Source: Lewinellaceae bacterium (lineage in GTDB: Bacteria; Bacteroidota; Bacteroidia; Chitinophagales; Saprospiraceae). From it: 64,000 nt of DNA. The translations under genes and the position numbers were made by a program. This document shows, piece after piece, positions 21,770-31,240 of the stretch (positions within the stretch are counted from its first letter, which is position 1; each line of letters starts with the position of its first letter). The stretch is from assembly GCA_020636075.1 (NCBI GenBank), contig JACJYO010000006.1:372001-436000 (forward strand). Direction: 5' to 3'. A model generated the notes under the pieces. That model saw only the letters and a program-made list of their open reading frames with translations. It did no database searches and was not told where the DNA came from.

Positions 21770-22216
21770 TCAAAAATTTCCCAGCAGCAGCAGTTTTTTA
21801 GCAAAACGGATAACCCAGCAGGCAAAAAAATATACCCCAGCGAAACAATCCGGCCGGCATAATTCCAGGGACGTCGGTTTCAAGGGCAACATCCCTCCGG
21901 ATTTGTAAAAGGAATACCACAGCCGCACTTTTTGCCCGACTTTGTACGGATATGCAGGCATGTAATTGGTTGAATAATGTCTGTGGGTACCCCAGTTTGT
22001 GGTAAAATCAACCACAGGCGCCTCGCCTTCACCCGCTGCGGCGCCGAACAGGCTCCCCGGATTGCGGCGCATTTCCACGACAGTGCCTTCCGTTTCGATA
22101 CCCTTCGATTTGACGCGTTCAACGAGGTTTTTTCGGTCATAAGCCAGTATGACCAGGAATGTTCCCGCAATTCCAAATACCGGCATCACTTGCGTTAAGG
22201 TTGCTAGCAGATTCAT
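21770..22216 (-). CDS. DUF3592-like membrane protein
   Basis: The start at 22216 gives MNLLATLTQVMPVFGIAGTF, an N-terminal membrane helix. It is followed by a small extracytoplasmic-type beta domain (RVKSKGIETEGTVVEMRRN, VVDFTTNWGTHRHYSTN, VGQKVRLWYSF), the arrangement of DUF3592 proteins. The expected second helix is present only after a frame change near 21865 (AGRIVSLGYIFLPAGLSVLL), so the 3' end is uncertain and may extend to about 21710. Function unknown; this family is usually described only as a membrane-anchored domain. About 150-170 residues. Confidence 0.55.
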   Translation of the reverse strand: MNLLATLTQVMPVFGIAGTFLVILAYDRKNLVERVKSKGIETEGTVVEMRRNPGSLFGAAAGEGEAPVVDFTTNWGTHRHYSTNYMPAYPYKVGQKVRLWYSFYKSGGMLPLKPTSLELCRPDCFAGVYFFACWVIRFAKKLLLLGNF

Positions 22217-22506
22217 ACCAGAAAATTTAGGCCTAAAAACAGTGTTTGCCCGAATTGTGCGGGCAGGCAAATGTATCAAATTGGATACGATGCTTTGGAT
22301 AATTGATCTAAAACAGCGAATCAATTTGAATGGGAGGTGGAGTGGCAGTAGTGGAGTGCAAACAACTTTTGTTTGCCGGCTCACTGTTATCCGGAGGGGA
22401 GGCATTATCAAAGCATCAGAGGTTTGTCCGAATTAATATCCCGGACTTTTCAAAACAGAAAAATCCGGGATATTGTGCGGTTCGCTGTCAGCCAGCCACA
22501 AGCCGC

Positions 22507-23041
22507 TTAACTCCGGGAGGGGAAGAGGCCCTGAATACAAATGATGAAATGCATTCCAAGATAAGGCTGAACGATACTCAGCGGTTGGTTGCCTCCGGCG
22601 GATGTTTCGGTAGCGCTTACCCCGGCCAGTTGACCATTGGCGTTAGCTGGTGGCGCATAGGTGTTTGCGGCAGTTCCGGACAGGACATTCCCGTCGGGCT
22701 CGTCGGTTGTGGCATTGCCGGTCGAGATGGCTACTTTCGGCGTTACCTGGTGCGTGTGCGCGCAGGCATTTGGGCCACTGTCAGGGTGACGTGCTCAGAA
22801 CCTCCTTTTGCCCTAAACGGATATCGGATAAGCCCGGGCCGTGACCGGCGCCAACCGGCACACGACCGCGAAAATCAGGCAGGGCAAAGGTCGTTCTGCC
22901 GTCGCCGCCGTAGGTCGTCCCAAGCAGGGAAAAGAGCGCGGTATTGCTCGCGATCGACAAAATTTGCCCTTCACAAAACGCCCAGGCTCTTGGTGCAAAA
23001 TTGCCTGCAAACAGGATAATGGTTGCCATTGTGCCTTCCAT
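22507..23041 (-). CDS. Phage tail collar domain protein (microcystin-dependent-protein type)
   Basis: A short protein of the tail-collar family: the N-terminus MEGTMATIILFAGNFAPRAW, AFCEGQILSIASNTALFSLL and ALPDFRGRVPVGAG are near-diagnostic. After two one-base frame changes (near 22800 and 22770) the end reads VTLTVAQMPAHTHQV and then QPLSIVQPYLGMHFIICIQG, the conserved C-terminal motif, with TAA at 22507-22509. About 178 residues, the usual length. The alternative start at 23029 (MATIILF) fits the family equally well. Such proteins occur in phage tails and also as chromosomal genes, often in clusters of three. Here it is single with no other phage gene nearby, so the role is unclear. Confidence 0.85.
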
Positions 23042-23206
23042 AATTAAAGATTTAGATTGTTAATATTGGGTTGAATGATTTGACAGTGTTTGAATCCCGG
23101 ATATAAAAGACAGGTGTGCGGTTCAACTCCGTAAAAATTTTATTTTTCGAGCATGCATCCGTCGGCGATGGGCAACCACAAAGTGGTAATTCATACCTGC
23201 AACCTG

Positions 23207-23826
23207 CTATCCTTTTTTACAGGCAATGCGTGTCCGGCGCTCAAAGTCCAGCACATCAACGCTCAACAAGTTGTCATTGGGCAGGCAATAGAAGTTTTCC
23301 AGGGCAGCCTTGTGGTCCATGCCGATCCCATCCAGGGTGCTGATCTTGTTATGCGCGCAATGGATCGTCTCCAGTTGGGTCAGGTTTGCCAGTGGCCGTA
23401 AGGATTCCACCTGGTTATCGTTAAAATACAGGTTTCTCAGGCTTTTCAGGTTTTCTACGCCCACAATTGAATGCAATTTATTACTGAATACAAACAGCGA
23501 CTTCAGACCGGTCATATGTGCGATCTCCGTTAAGGACTGAATATTGTGGTTGGTTACCACCAGGATTTCCATTGGGCAGTTGGACGACACCGGAAAGGTC
23601 ATCCAACGCAATTGTCGTATTGGGAAACATTGCCGATGGGCCGGTAAAACGCAAGGGGCCTGTGTTCCAGATCAGATGCAGGGTTTCATCTGGCGGGAAT
23701 TGGGTGTTTGATTGGTGCAAAAGGCTTCATTGAAGGCCTGTTTCCAGGGCTCGGTCAGGCTGTCCCACCAGTGCCGGTATTTTTGATTTCATCTTTGGTG
23801 GGGTGCGCAAGCGGTGGAGTCTCCAT
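23207..23826 (-). CDS. Small leucine-rich-repeat protein
   Basis: The start at 23826 gives METPPLAHPTKDEIK, followed after a frame change by YRHWWDSLTEPWKQAFNEAF, a helical cap typical of Bacteroidota LRR proteins. After two more frame changes (near 23690 and 23580) come about five LRR units of the internalin/SDS22 type (LTEIAHMTGLKSLFVFSNKL, VENLKSLRNLYFNDNQVE, LANLTQLETIHCAHNKI). About 206 residues. No signal peptide, so it is probably cytoplasmic and mediates protein contacts. The neighbours in the same direction are the tail-collar gene downstream and nothing close upstream. Confidence 0.75.
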
Positions 23827-24092
23827 TTTTTTTCGTTAAAAAGTATAGTCGCGTAGTACAATGATCTTTAAAAAATGCAATCGGACCGCAGATATGCATG
23901 AAAGAAAGTGGTTTGAGCAAAATCGGTGTCCTCCGCGTCCTATCAACTATAGCATCCCTAAAGTTGACGACATTAGACTCAAAGTCGTCTTACCACTAAT
24001 CTCAGCGATCGAACTACTATGTGAATCCGTACAAGTCGCACCGACAATAACCCAATGCGTTATCGCACTGAACGCAGCCTGTTTCAAACAAG
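23827..24092. other. Non-coding gap with a solo transposon-like end
   Basis: No gene is supported. At 23958-23976, CTAAAGTTGACGACATTAG is nearly identical to the 18-bp terminal inverted repeat of the element at 59696-60092 (one extra A). No matching left end was found nearby, so this is either a relic or a chance of shared origin. It is followed by ACTCAAAGTCGTC. Confidence 0.5.
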
Positions 24093-25204
24093 TTACTGCG
24101 CCAAAGCCTCCAGCAACCGGAACTCCAGCTGTTCCGAGCCATTCCGCATGGTTTTTTGGGCCAATTGGTCCAAGCCCTGCCGGGCCAGGCGCCGGGCTTC
24201 TTCCATCCGGCCATTTACCAGGTGCAGTGCTGCTTTCAGACGCAGTACTGGTACATCGCCGCGTTTTGCCAGCTGCCGTTCAATTTTGGCCCACCACTCG
24301 TTTGCGGCAGCAGCATCTTGCCGGAGGTAGGCAGCGGCAAAACAAACTTCTTTCCAAAACTCGGCTCGAAAAGCAACAGGCATAGTGTCTGCCAACTGAC
24401 TGAGGCGTTCGGCGGCCCCGAGCGCTTTCTGGGTATTCCCGGTGGACATATGGTGATAAAAGGCATAATAATCGGCATACAGGGCATAATCCGGGTCTTC
24501 ACGGATAAGATCAACCTGCGCCATATCGATTGCTTCGAGCGGTTTTCCTGCCTGGAAAAATGCGATTAGTTCAAGCATGGCTTGTTCGATTTGAGCCGTT
24601 TTTCCTCCGGAAATCAGTCGGAAATAGCGCGCCCGGTCTGTAAAAAACATGCCCGTGCGGCGGGGTAGGGTAGTGGCTAAAAACAGCGCTGCCGAAACAA
24701 CGGCGCTGACCAGCGAAAAATAAGCCAGAAAGCGGATGCTCAGGCTGGCGCCGTCCGACAGTGCCCAGGTGGTCAGGCTTCCCAGCAACACAAGCGACAG
24801 TGAACCCAGCGGACCGGCCAGTACAACGCGGGCAAAGCGCCGGGCCAGGTCGTTAGTCTGTGCCCGGGGCAGGGTAGCCGCTACGCCCCCGAACAGCTGC
24901 ATATCCGTATTAAAATACAACTGAATAGTATCGTTTTCAGGATGGCGTCTTACACCAAAGAAGCCGGCCACAAAGAGCTGGAAACGAAACCCCTGGGCAA
25001 GCCCGGTGAGCAGGTGCGCCAATTCGTGAAACGCCAGGGCAAACCAGGTGGCAAACAAGGCGACGGCAAGGGTCAGCAGTTTTTGGGTTGCGCCTGCGGT
25101 TGGGATGAAGTCGCCCAGGGAGCGGCCCAGTTGCATGCCGGCATAGCCAACCATTGCACCGGCGCTCAGGCTGATTGCGAGTTGTTTAGCTGTTTCTTTT
25201 TCAT
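24093..25204 (-). CDS. M50-like membrane metalloprotease
   Basis: A polytopic membrane protein with the zinc motif HELAH inside a helix (FATWFALAFHELAHLLTGL), as in M50/site-2-type proteases, and further helices (VVLAGPLGSLSLVLLGSL, FLAYFSLVSAVVSAALFLA). The C-terminal third (from about FRLISGGKTAQIEQAM) is soluble and helical, resembling TPR. I place the start at 25204, 2 bp after the upstream stop (TAA-TC-ATG): MKK, then after a one-base loss ETAKQLAISLSAGAMV. About 370 residues. It is the last gene of the set with the membrane protein at 25207 and the ECF sigma factor at 25782. This suggests regulated proteolysis or stress signalling at the membrane, by analogy with sigma-E/RseP; that is inference. 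I did not find a clear third metal ligand. Confidence 0.75.
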
Positions 25205-25206
25205 GA

Positions 25207-25816
25207 TTATTCCGGTTTTTCCAATACGTCAATATTTATTTTTAGTTGATTGAGATAGGTGCCGAAAGCCAGATTGTTCATCCAGCGTGCCAGCCAAAAC
25301 CCGCCGGCGTAAGCACCAACACGGCAGCGATCAAAATGGCCAGTGTTTTGGGATCGTGCAAAGCGACGTCGAGGTCAGCTTTGGTGGCCAGACTTAAAAA
25401 AAGCCGCCGGCAATGGAGATCGGATAGATGAACAAGGCCACCCGTTCCTGCCAGTTGATCCAGGCGCGAAGTTGGTCATGGTAGGTCTTCATTACCGGAA
25501 GCAGGGGGCCATCCAAAGCCGGAATTGGAGGCAAGCGGCGGAGTTTATACCCGGTGAAAAACACGGCGACCAGGTAGGCGGCAATCAAAATGCCCAGGCA
25601 AATACGGACATACGGGTGCGCATTCCAGACGAACAATGCGATAAAAAGCAGGATAAAAGCCACGGCATAGCCCATGTTGATCCGGGCATTCCGGCGCAGT
25701 TTTGCGAGTGGCGATTCTACCGGATGCCGCATCAGGTCCGAAACGGCCAGCCGTACCGGCTCGACGAGCGAAAAATGGCGTTCATTCAGCCGGTTCCATT
25801 CCTGTTGAAGATCCAT
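25207..25816 (-). CDS. Four-helix membrane protein coupled to an ECF sigma factor
   Basis: The start at 25816 (MDLQQEWNRLNERHFSLVEP) lies inside the 3' end of the sigma factor gene, overlapping it by 35 bp. A soluble N-terminal 50 residues is followed by membrane helices in two pairs (MGYAVAFILLFIALFVW, ICLGILIAAYLVAVFFTG, then after a frame change near 25395 TLAILIAAVLVLTPAGF). The end is QLKINIDVLEKPE with TAA at 25207-25209. About 203 residues. The tight overlap suggests a partner of the sigma factor, possibly its membrane-bound inhibitor, although no canonical anti-sigma zinc motif (HxxxCxxC) is present. The family is not recognised. Confidence 0.6.
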
Positions 25817-26288
25817 AATTAAGGCGTTTAATAAGTTCATTTTTAATGCGATGCAGTTTGACGGCTACATGGTTTTTCGTCAGGCCGGTGATGTCGGCAA
25901 TATCCTCGTTGCTGAAACCGTCGAGTTGGAGCACTACGAGGGCGCGTTCGGTTTCCGGCAGTTGACGGATGGCCTGGTGCAGGCGTTCGGCATTGTCGGT
26001 GGATTCTGGCGCCGCCACCGGTTGTTCCCGAATGTGTTCCAAACTTTCGGTAGTGGTGTTTTGGCGCCGCCGGTAGGTCAGTACCGTATTCAGGCTGATC
26101 CGGTATAACCAGGTGGAGAACTTAGACCGGCCCTGGAACCCCGGAAATGCCTTCCAAGCCTGGTAAAGAATTTCCTGCTGCAGGTCGCGCCGGTCGTCGG
26201 GATGGTCGACATACAGCAAGACGATTTTATGAACGATGCCCATATTCGTTTCGAGCTGCTGCAGGAAAACCTGTTCGGGAGTTGTCAT
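25782..26288 (-). CDS. ECF-type RNA polymerase sigma-70 factor
   Basis: An intact frame of 168 residues starting MTTPEQVFLQQLETN. Region 2 is seen in DRRDLQQEILYQAWKAF and STWLYRISLNTVLTYRRR, and region 4 in QLPETERALVVLQLDGFSN and IADITGLTKNHVAVKLHRIK, a helix-turn-helix. The protein would direct RNA polymerase to a small regulon. The downstream membrane protein overlaps its end and an M50-like protease follows, forming a three-gene set. No self-like promoter was identified in the 400-bp gap to the divergent amylase gene. Confidence 0.92.
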   Translation of the reverse strand: MTTPEQVFLQQLETNMGIVHKIVLLYVDHPDDRRDLQQEILYQAWKAFPGFQGRSKFSTWLYRISLNTVLTYRRRQNTTTESLEHIREQPVAAPESTDNAERLHQAIRQLPETERALVVLQLDGFSNEDIADITGLTKNHVAVKLHRIKNELIKRLNYGSSTGMEPAE

Positions 26289-26697
26289 GCGTTTAAAAAG
26301 TCAGTTTGGCTTATTAGTAACAGGAGCGGCGTAAAAATTACAGCTGGATTGAAATTTTTTTTGCCGGATTTCAGCAGGCGAAGATTCAGACGGCGCAGCG
26401 TTTGTTTTCCTGCGGGCGGAAACCGTATATTAGCCCCGAAACCGCCCTATCCTATTTCACCACTTACCGGATGAGATGGGATTTTTTTTTGTACCAAAAC
26501 CGCTTTTGTATGAAGTATTTACCGTCAATAATGAAATTACACCCTTTCCGTGGGGCCAATATCCGGCTTATGATCTCAAGTCTGTTTCAACCCCACCCCC
26601 ATCCCCTCCCCCCGGGGGGGGGGGGCTTGCCCTCACGCTGCTGAAAATCTGGAATGAGAGGAGGCTCCCCTCCCTTTGGGGGAGGGATGGGGTTGGG
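26289..26697. other. Divergent gap with a C/G-run inverted repeat
   Basis: Between the sigma factor and the amylase gene. It holds an inverted repeat: CAACCCCACCCCCATCCCCT (from 26588) against AGGGATGGGGTTG (to about 26695), with a poly-G run of about 12 at 26614-26625 in the middle. The repeat reaches the point where the amylase signal peptide must begin, so the start of that gene cannot be resolved. No confident promoter. Confidence 0.55.
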
Positions 26698-29490
26698 TTC
26701 CTGCTCCTCCTTCTTCCCCTTCATCTCACTGCCCAGGTCAGTTGCATCCCTGTTTTTCCAAAACTGCCGACGACGTCACCATCACCTTTGATGCCACGCA
26801 AGGTAACGGCGCACTGGTTGGCACGAGCCCGGTGTATGCGCACCTCGGCGTTATTACCAATCAGAGCAGTTCGCCGTCCGACTGGAAACACGTGACCACT
26901 ACCTGGGGCGTTGCCGACCCCGTGGGCGCCATGACCAATGCCGGCGCCAACCTTTGGACCAAGTCGTTCAACATCAAGTCGTTTTTCAACATACAGCCCG
27001 GCGAAACGGTGCAAAGCCTGGCCATGGTGTTCCGGAGTACAGATGGCAGCAAAGTCGGTCGCGCCACCGACGGCAGCGATATTTTTTACACGGTGTACCC
27101 GGATAATATCGGCTTGCAAACGGCGATTGTTACGCCCACGGCAGAATTACTGCTCACCACGGCCGGCAGCCAGATACCCGTCAAAGCGGCCTCTACCAAC
27201 CCGGCCACCCTGTCGCTTTACGACAACGGCAGCCCGGTGTACACCACCAACGGCACCCTGCTCGAAACTACCCTCACAGCAGCCAACGGCGTGCATACGG
27301 TGGAAGTAGTCGCCGAAGCAAACGGTGACAGTGATACGGCCCGTTTTACCTACATCGTGCCGGCCAGCCAGGCCCCGGAAAACCCGCCTGCCGGCACGCA
27401 ATACGGCATCAACTACATCGACGACACGACCGTGCGCCTGCAACTGTATGCGCCGGAAAACAAGTGATTCACCTCCTCGGCGACTTTAACGACTGGAAGC
27501 CGGACAACAACTACCAGCTCAAGCGGAATGCGCTGAACAACATTTGGTGGATCGAACTCACCGGCCTCACCCCCGGCCAGCCTTACCGCTTCCAGTACCT
27601 GGTAGACGGCGTGCTCAAAATTGCCGACCCGCTCAGCACACTCGTGCTCGACCCTGGAACGACGGATTTATTCCGCCGCTCACGTACCCCAACCTGCTGC
27701 CGTACCCCGCCGGAAAAACATTCGGCATGGTGTCGGTTTTGCAAACAGCCCAACCGGTGTTTAACTGGCAGGCCACAAACTATACCCGGCCCAAAAAGAC
27801 GGATCTCGTCGTGTACGAACTCTTGCTGCGCGATTTCATCGACCGGCACGATTACGCCACCTTGCTCGATACGCTGGATTATTTGGAAAAACTCGGCATA
27901 ACCGCCATTGAACTCATGCCGGTTAGTGAGTTTGAGGGGAATATCAGCTGGGGATACAACCCCTCGTTTCACAAAGCCCTCGATAAGTATTACGGTACAG
28001 CAGAGGATTTTAAACGCTTCATCGACGCTTGCCACCAGCGAAATATCGCGGTGATCATGGACGTGGTGTTCAACCAGGCTACCGGCCTGAGCCCGCTTGC
28101 GCAACTCTACTGGGACGCCGCCAACAACCGCCCCGCTGCCAACAATCCCTGGCTGAACCCTATTGCAAAACACGAATTCAACGTGTTCAACGACTTCAAC
28201 CATGAAAGCGCGCTCACCAAAATTTATGTGAAAAACTGCCTGGAGTACTGGATCAGGGAGTTCAAAATTGACGGCTTCCGCTTCGACCTTTCCAAGGGTT
28301 TCACCCAAAAACACCCTCGGCAATGTGGGCGCCTGGGGAAACTACGATGGTTCCCGGGTAGCCATCTGGAAGAACTACGCCGACTTTATGTGGAGCGTTG
28401 ATCCGGAAATCTATGTCATCCTCGAACACTTTGCCGACAACGACGAGGAGAAAGAACTGGCAGAATACGGCATGATGCTCTGGGGCAACATGTACGGTGC
28501 GTACAAGGATGTCGCCCTCGGCTTTTCTTCCGGTACCAGTGCCGACCTCCGCTGGGTCAGCCATACCCAACGCGGCTGGAATGCCCCGCACCTTATCGGC
28601 TACATGGAAAGCCACGACGAGGAGCGCATCGCCTACGAATGCCTGACCTTCGGCAACAACAGTATCCCGAGTTACAACGTGCGTTCATCTATTGTGGCTA
28701 TGCGCCGCCTCGAAATGCTGGCTAACCTGCTGTATACTGTGCCCGGGCCCAAAATGCTCTGGGAATTCGGTGAACTGGGCTACGATTTTTCCATCAACCG
28801 CTGCGTAGACGGCACTGTTAACAACTGCCGCCTCGACCCCAAGCCTATCCGCTGGGATTTCGTCGATGACCCATACCGCCGCCGCCTGCACGATGTCACT
28901 GCTGCACTGTTGCACCTGCGGACCACGCAGGATTTGTTTGAAACCAGCGATTTCCAGTTGAATATCGGCAGTGGCCAGGTCAAAAATATTTACCTGAATA
29001 GCGCCGGCATGAACGCCGTCGTGATGGCTAATGTGGGCATGACTGCCACTACCGCCAACCTGAACTTCCAACACACCGGTACCTGGTACGAGTACTACAC
29101 CGGCAACACCCTCGATGTAACCAATGCTGCTACCGACATCAACCTCGGCCCGGGCGAATACCGGCTCTACCTCGATCCAGTTTGTGCCGGTGCCTGGCGG
29201 CCTGAACACCACCTCGGCTTCCGTTGCCGACGGGGCGGTCAATGATCTGGAGGTGTATCCCAACCCGGTGCGCGACCAGTTTTTGTTGATTTTACCCTTC
29301 GGGAAAAAGTCCCGTCCAGGTGGCTGTTTACGACCTGACGGGCCGGCTGATGGCCAGCATCTGGTCGGGTGAACTGCCGGCCGGTGCACAGCAATTCCGG
29401 GTTGATGCTACGGCCTGGGCGCCGGGGATGTATCTGGTGCGGGTCGGAAATTCGGTGCGGAAAGTAACGCGAACCGCTGGTTCGCGCTAA
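26698..29490 (+). CDS. Secreted GH13 alpha-amylase-family enzyme with T9SS type A sorting domain
   Basis: Hydrolyses or rearranges alpha-glucans outside the cell or in the periplasm. The hydrophobic part of a signal peptide (FLLLLLPLHLTAQ) opens the frame; the start codon is lost in the repeat just upstream. An N-terminal beta domain follows (DVTITFDATQGNGALVG), then an E-set/CBM48-like domain (IHLLGDFNDWKPDNNYQL). The catalytic barrel has all four GH13 regions: AVIMDVVFN, GFRFDLSKGF (nucleophile Asp), VILEHFAD (acid/base Glu) and ESHDEERIAYE. The C-terminus is a sorting domain (LEVYPNPVRDQF, VAVYDLTGRLMAS, APGMYLVRV). Frame changes lie near 26765, 27465, 27655, 28310, 29180 and 29310. The last residues TRTAGSR and the TAA stop come from a palindrome. 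Confidence 0.88.
29468..29490. repeat. Palindrome encoding the amylase C-terminal tail and stop
   Basis: CGCGAACC-gct-GGTTCGCG at 29468-29486 is identical to 3003-3021 and is followed by CTAA. The amylase frame reads through it, giving TRTAGSR and then TAA at 29488-29490. In the copy at 3003 the TAA lies on the left edge, so the same word serves as a stop in two frames. Confidence 0.88.
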
Positions 29491-29595
29491 CAGGTAAAAA
29501 TGCACCTAAAAAGCAGGCGCGGCGGCAAACTGTGGATGGTTTCCCGCCGCGCATTTTATTGCGTTGTCGTCCTAGTTTTACGGCTTCACATAGGA

Positions 29596-29626
29596 CTCGT
29601 CCTACGACTTTAAGTCGTAGGACGAG
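29596..29626. repeat. Perfect 31-nt palindrome at a convergent junction
   Basis: CTCGTCCTACGACTT-t-AAGTCGTAGGACGAG has 15-bp perfect arms. The minus-strand transporter gene stops inside it (TAG, complement of 29602-29604), so its last residues SSYDLKS are palindrome-encoded. A degenerate second half-copy (GTCTGACGAAAGTCGCAGGG) follows to about 29650 and also lies in the coding frame. Confidence 0.88.
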
Positions 29627-31165
29627 TCGTCTGACGAAAGTCGCAGGGCGAGTCGTCCCCAAAAAAAAAGTTGTACAACACCCCCCACCGTCAGCACCGC
29701 CAAAGACAGTACCAGCAGCATCAATAGCAGCGGGGTGATAAACCGCATCCATTTGTCAAAACCCACTTGCACCATCGCCAGCGAGGCCAGGATGAGGCTG
29801 GTCGGGTTGATAAAGGCAAACAAACCCTGCCCGTAGGAATAGGCGCTCACCACCATTTCGCGGCCGATACCAACCACGTCGGCCAGTGGCGCCATGATGG
29901 GCATGGTGAGCACCGCCATACCGGAAGAGGAAGGCACAAAAAACGACAGGCCGGCGTATAACAGCATCATCACGTTGATAAACAAGCCTTTGCCCATGCC
30001 CTGCACGGCATTGCTGGAGTAGTGCAGCAGCGTGTCGCTGATGAGGCCGTCTTCCATCAACACCGTCACACCGCGCGCAATACCGATGATGAGCGCTACC
30101 CCCAACAGGTCATTCGCGCCTTTGACGAAAGCCTCCACAAAGGCTTTTTCCCGGATACGGGCAATCAGCGCGATCAACAGCGATCCGGCAAAAAACACCG
30201 TAGTCATTTCCAGAAACCACCATTCCAGTCGCGAAACGCCGTAGATCATCACCACAAAGCAGGAAATAAATACGAAGAGCGTGAGCCGGATTGAGGGGGT
30301 AAAGGCCGGTGGCTTATCGGTTTTCGTGTGTAAAAAGAGCGCTTCGATCTGTTCTTTTTGATCGTAGATCAGCGATTTCGACGGATCTTTTTTCACCCTT
30401 TCCGCGTAGCGGATAATGTACCACAGGCAAAGCAGCAAACCGGCGCCCAGCATGAATGCGCGGCCTTCGATGCCGTTGACCCAGTTGGTGCCTGCGGTAT
30501 CGGAGGCGATGATCACGCTGAAGGGATTGACCGTTGAGGCCATCGTGCCCAGGGAGGAGCCGATGTAAATAGCCGCCAGGGCTACCATGGCGTCGTAGCC
30601 CGCCGCCAGAAAAACCGGCACCAGGATGGGGTAAAACGCAATGGTTTCTTCCGCCAGCCCGAAGGTGGTACCGCCGGCAGCGATCAGGCAGGTGATGATC
30701 ACGATGAGCAGCGACTCACGCCCCTTCAGGGTGCGGGCCAGCCAGGCAACGCCGGCATCGAACGCGCCGGTGTGGTACACCACGCCGATGAAACCGCCGA
30801 TGATCAGCACGAACAAAATCACGTCGATCGCCTCCATGATGCCGCGCAGCGGCGATTGCAGGAAGGCCATAAATCCCTGTGGTTTGCTATCCAGTTTTGG
30901 TAGGTGCCTGGGATAGCCACGGGCTTCCAGATGTCGCTGTTGGTGAACTTTTCCAGGGGACCTTGATGCCCAGCCGGTCGAGCGTGGCTTGTTCGGCGGG
31001 GAAAATACTGTCCTGGCCGACATGACTACGCACGAATTGCTTTTGATCCTTGTTGTGGCTCAGGCGGTCAAACTGCCCGGCCGGGATAATCCAGGTCAGG
31101 CCGGCAACGAGGGCTGCGATGAGGAGCAGTACGGTATGGGCAGTCGGGAATTGAAGTTTTTTCAT
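29602..31165 (-). CDS. YfcC-family (DcuC-like) carboxylate transporter
   Basis: A membrane carrier of about 520 residues with 11-13 hydrophobic helices, of the C4-dicarboxylate anaerobic carrier/YfcC superfamily. The start at 31165 gives MKKLQFPTAHTVLLLIAALV and GLTWIIPAGQF, the standard YfcC opening. Family landmarks are GGTTFGLAEETIAFYPILVP, YIGSSLGTMASTVNPFSVII and SFFVPSSSGMAVLTMPIMAP, the two hairpin-type substrate regions. One frame change near 30930. YfcC proteins are thought to import peptides, amino acids or carboxylates, and the substrate here is unknown. The C-terminal tail runs into the palindrome at 29596-29626. Confidence 0.88.
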
Positions 31166-31240
31166 GCTTGTTGGTATGCCGATGGCTTCCGGCAAATTAA
31201 ATGATCGCTGTTTTTTCAAAATGGCGGATTGCAGGTTCGG

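Noticed and set aside
22507..23041. Prophage
   Set aside because: Only one tail-collar gene is present, with no integrase, capsid, terminase or other tail genes. The family is also common outside phages.
26614..26625. Poly-G run as a phase-variation tract
   Set aside because: The base count in this run is unreliable in a region full of homopolymer errors, and the reading frame it would control cannot be fixed.
29767..30294. Plus-strand frames across the transporter gene
   Set aside because: Antisense shadows rich in His, Arg and Gln; the minus strand carries a clear YfcC-type carrier.
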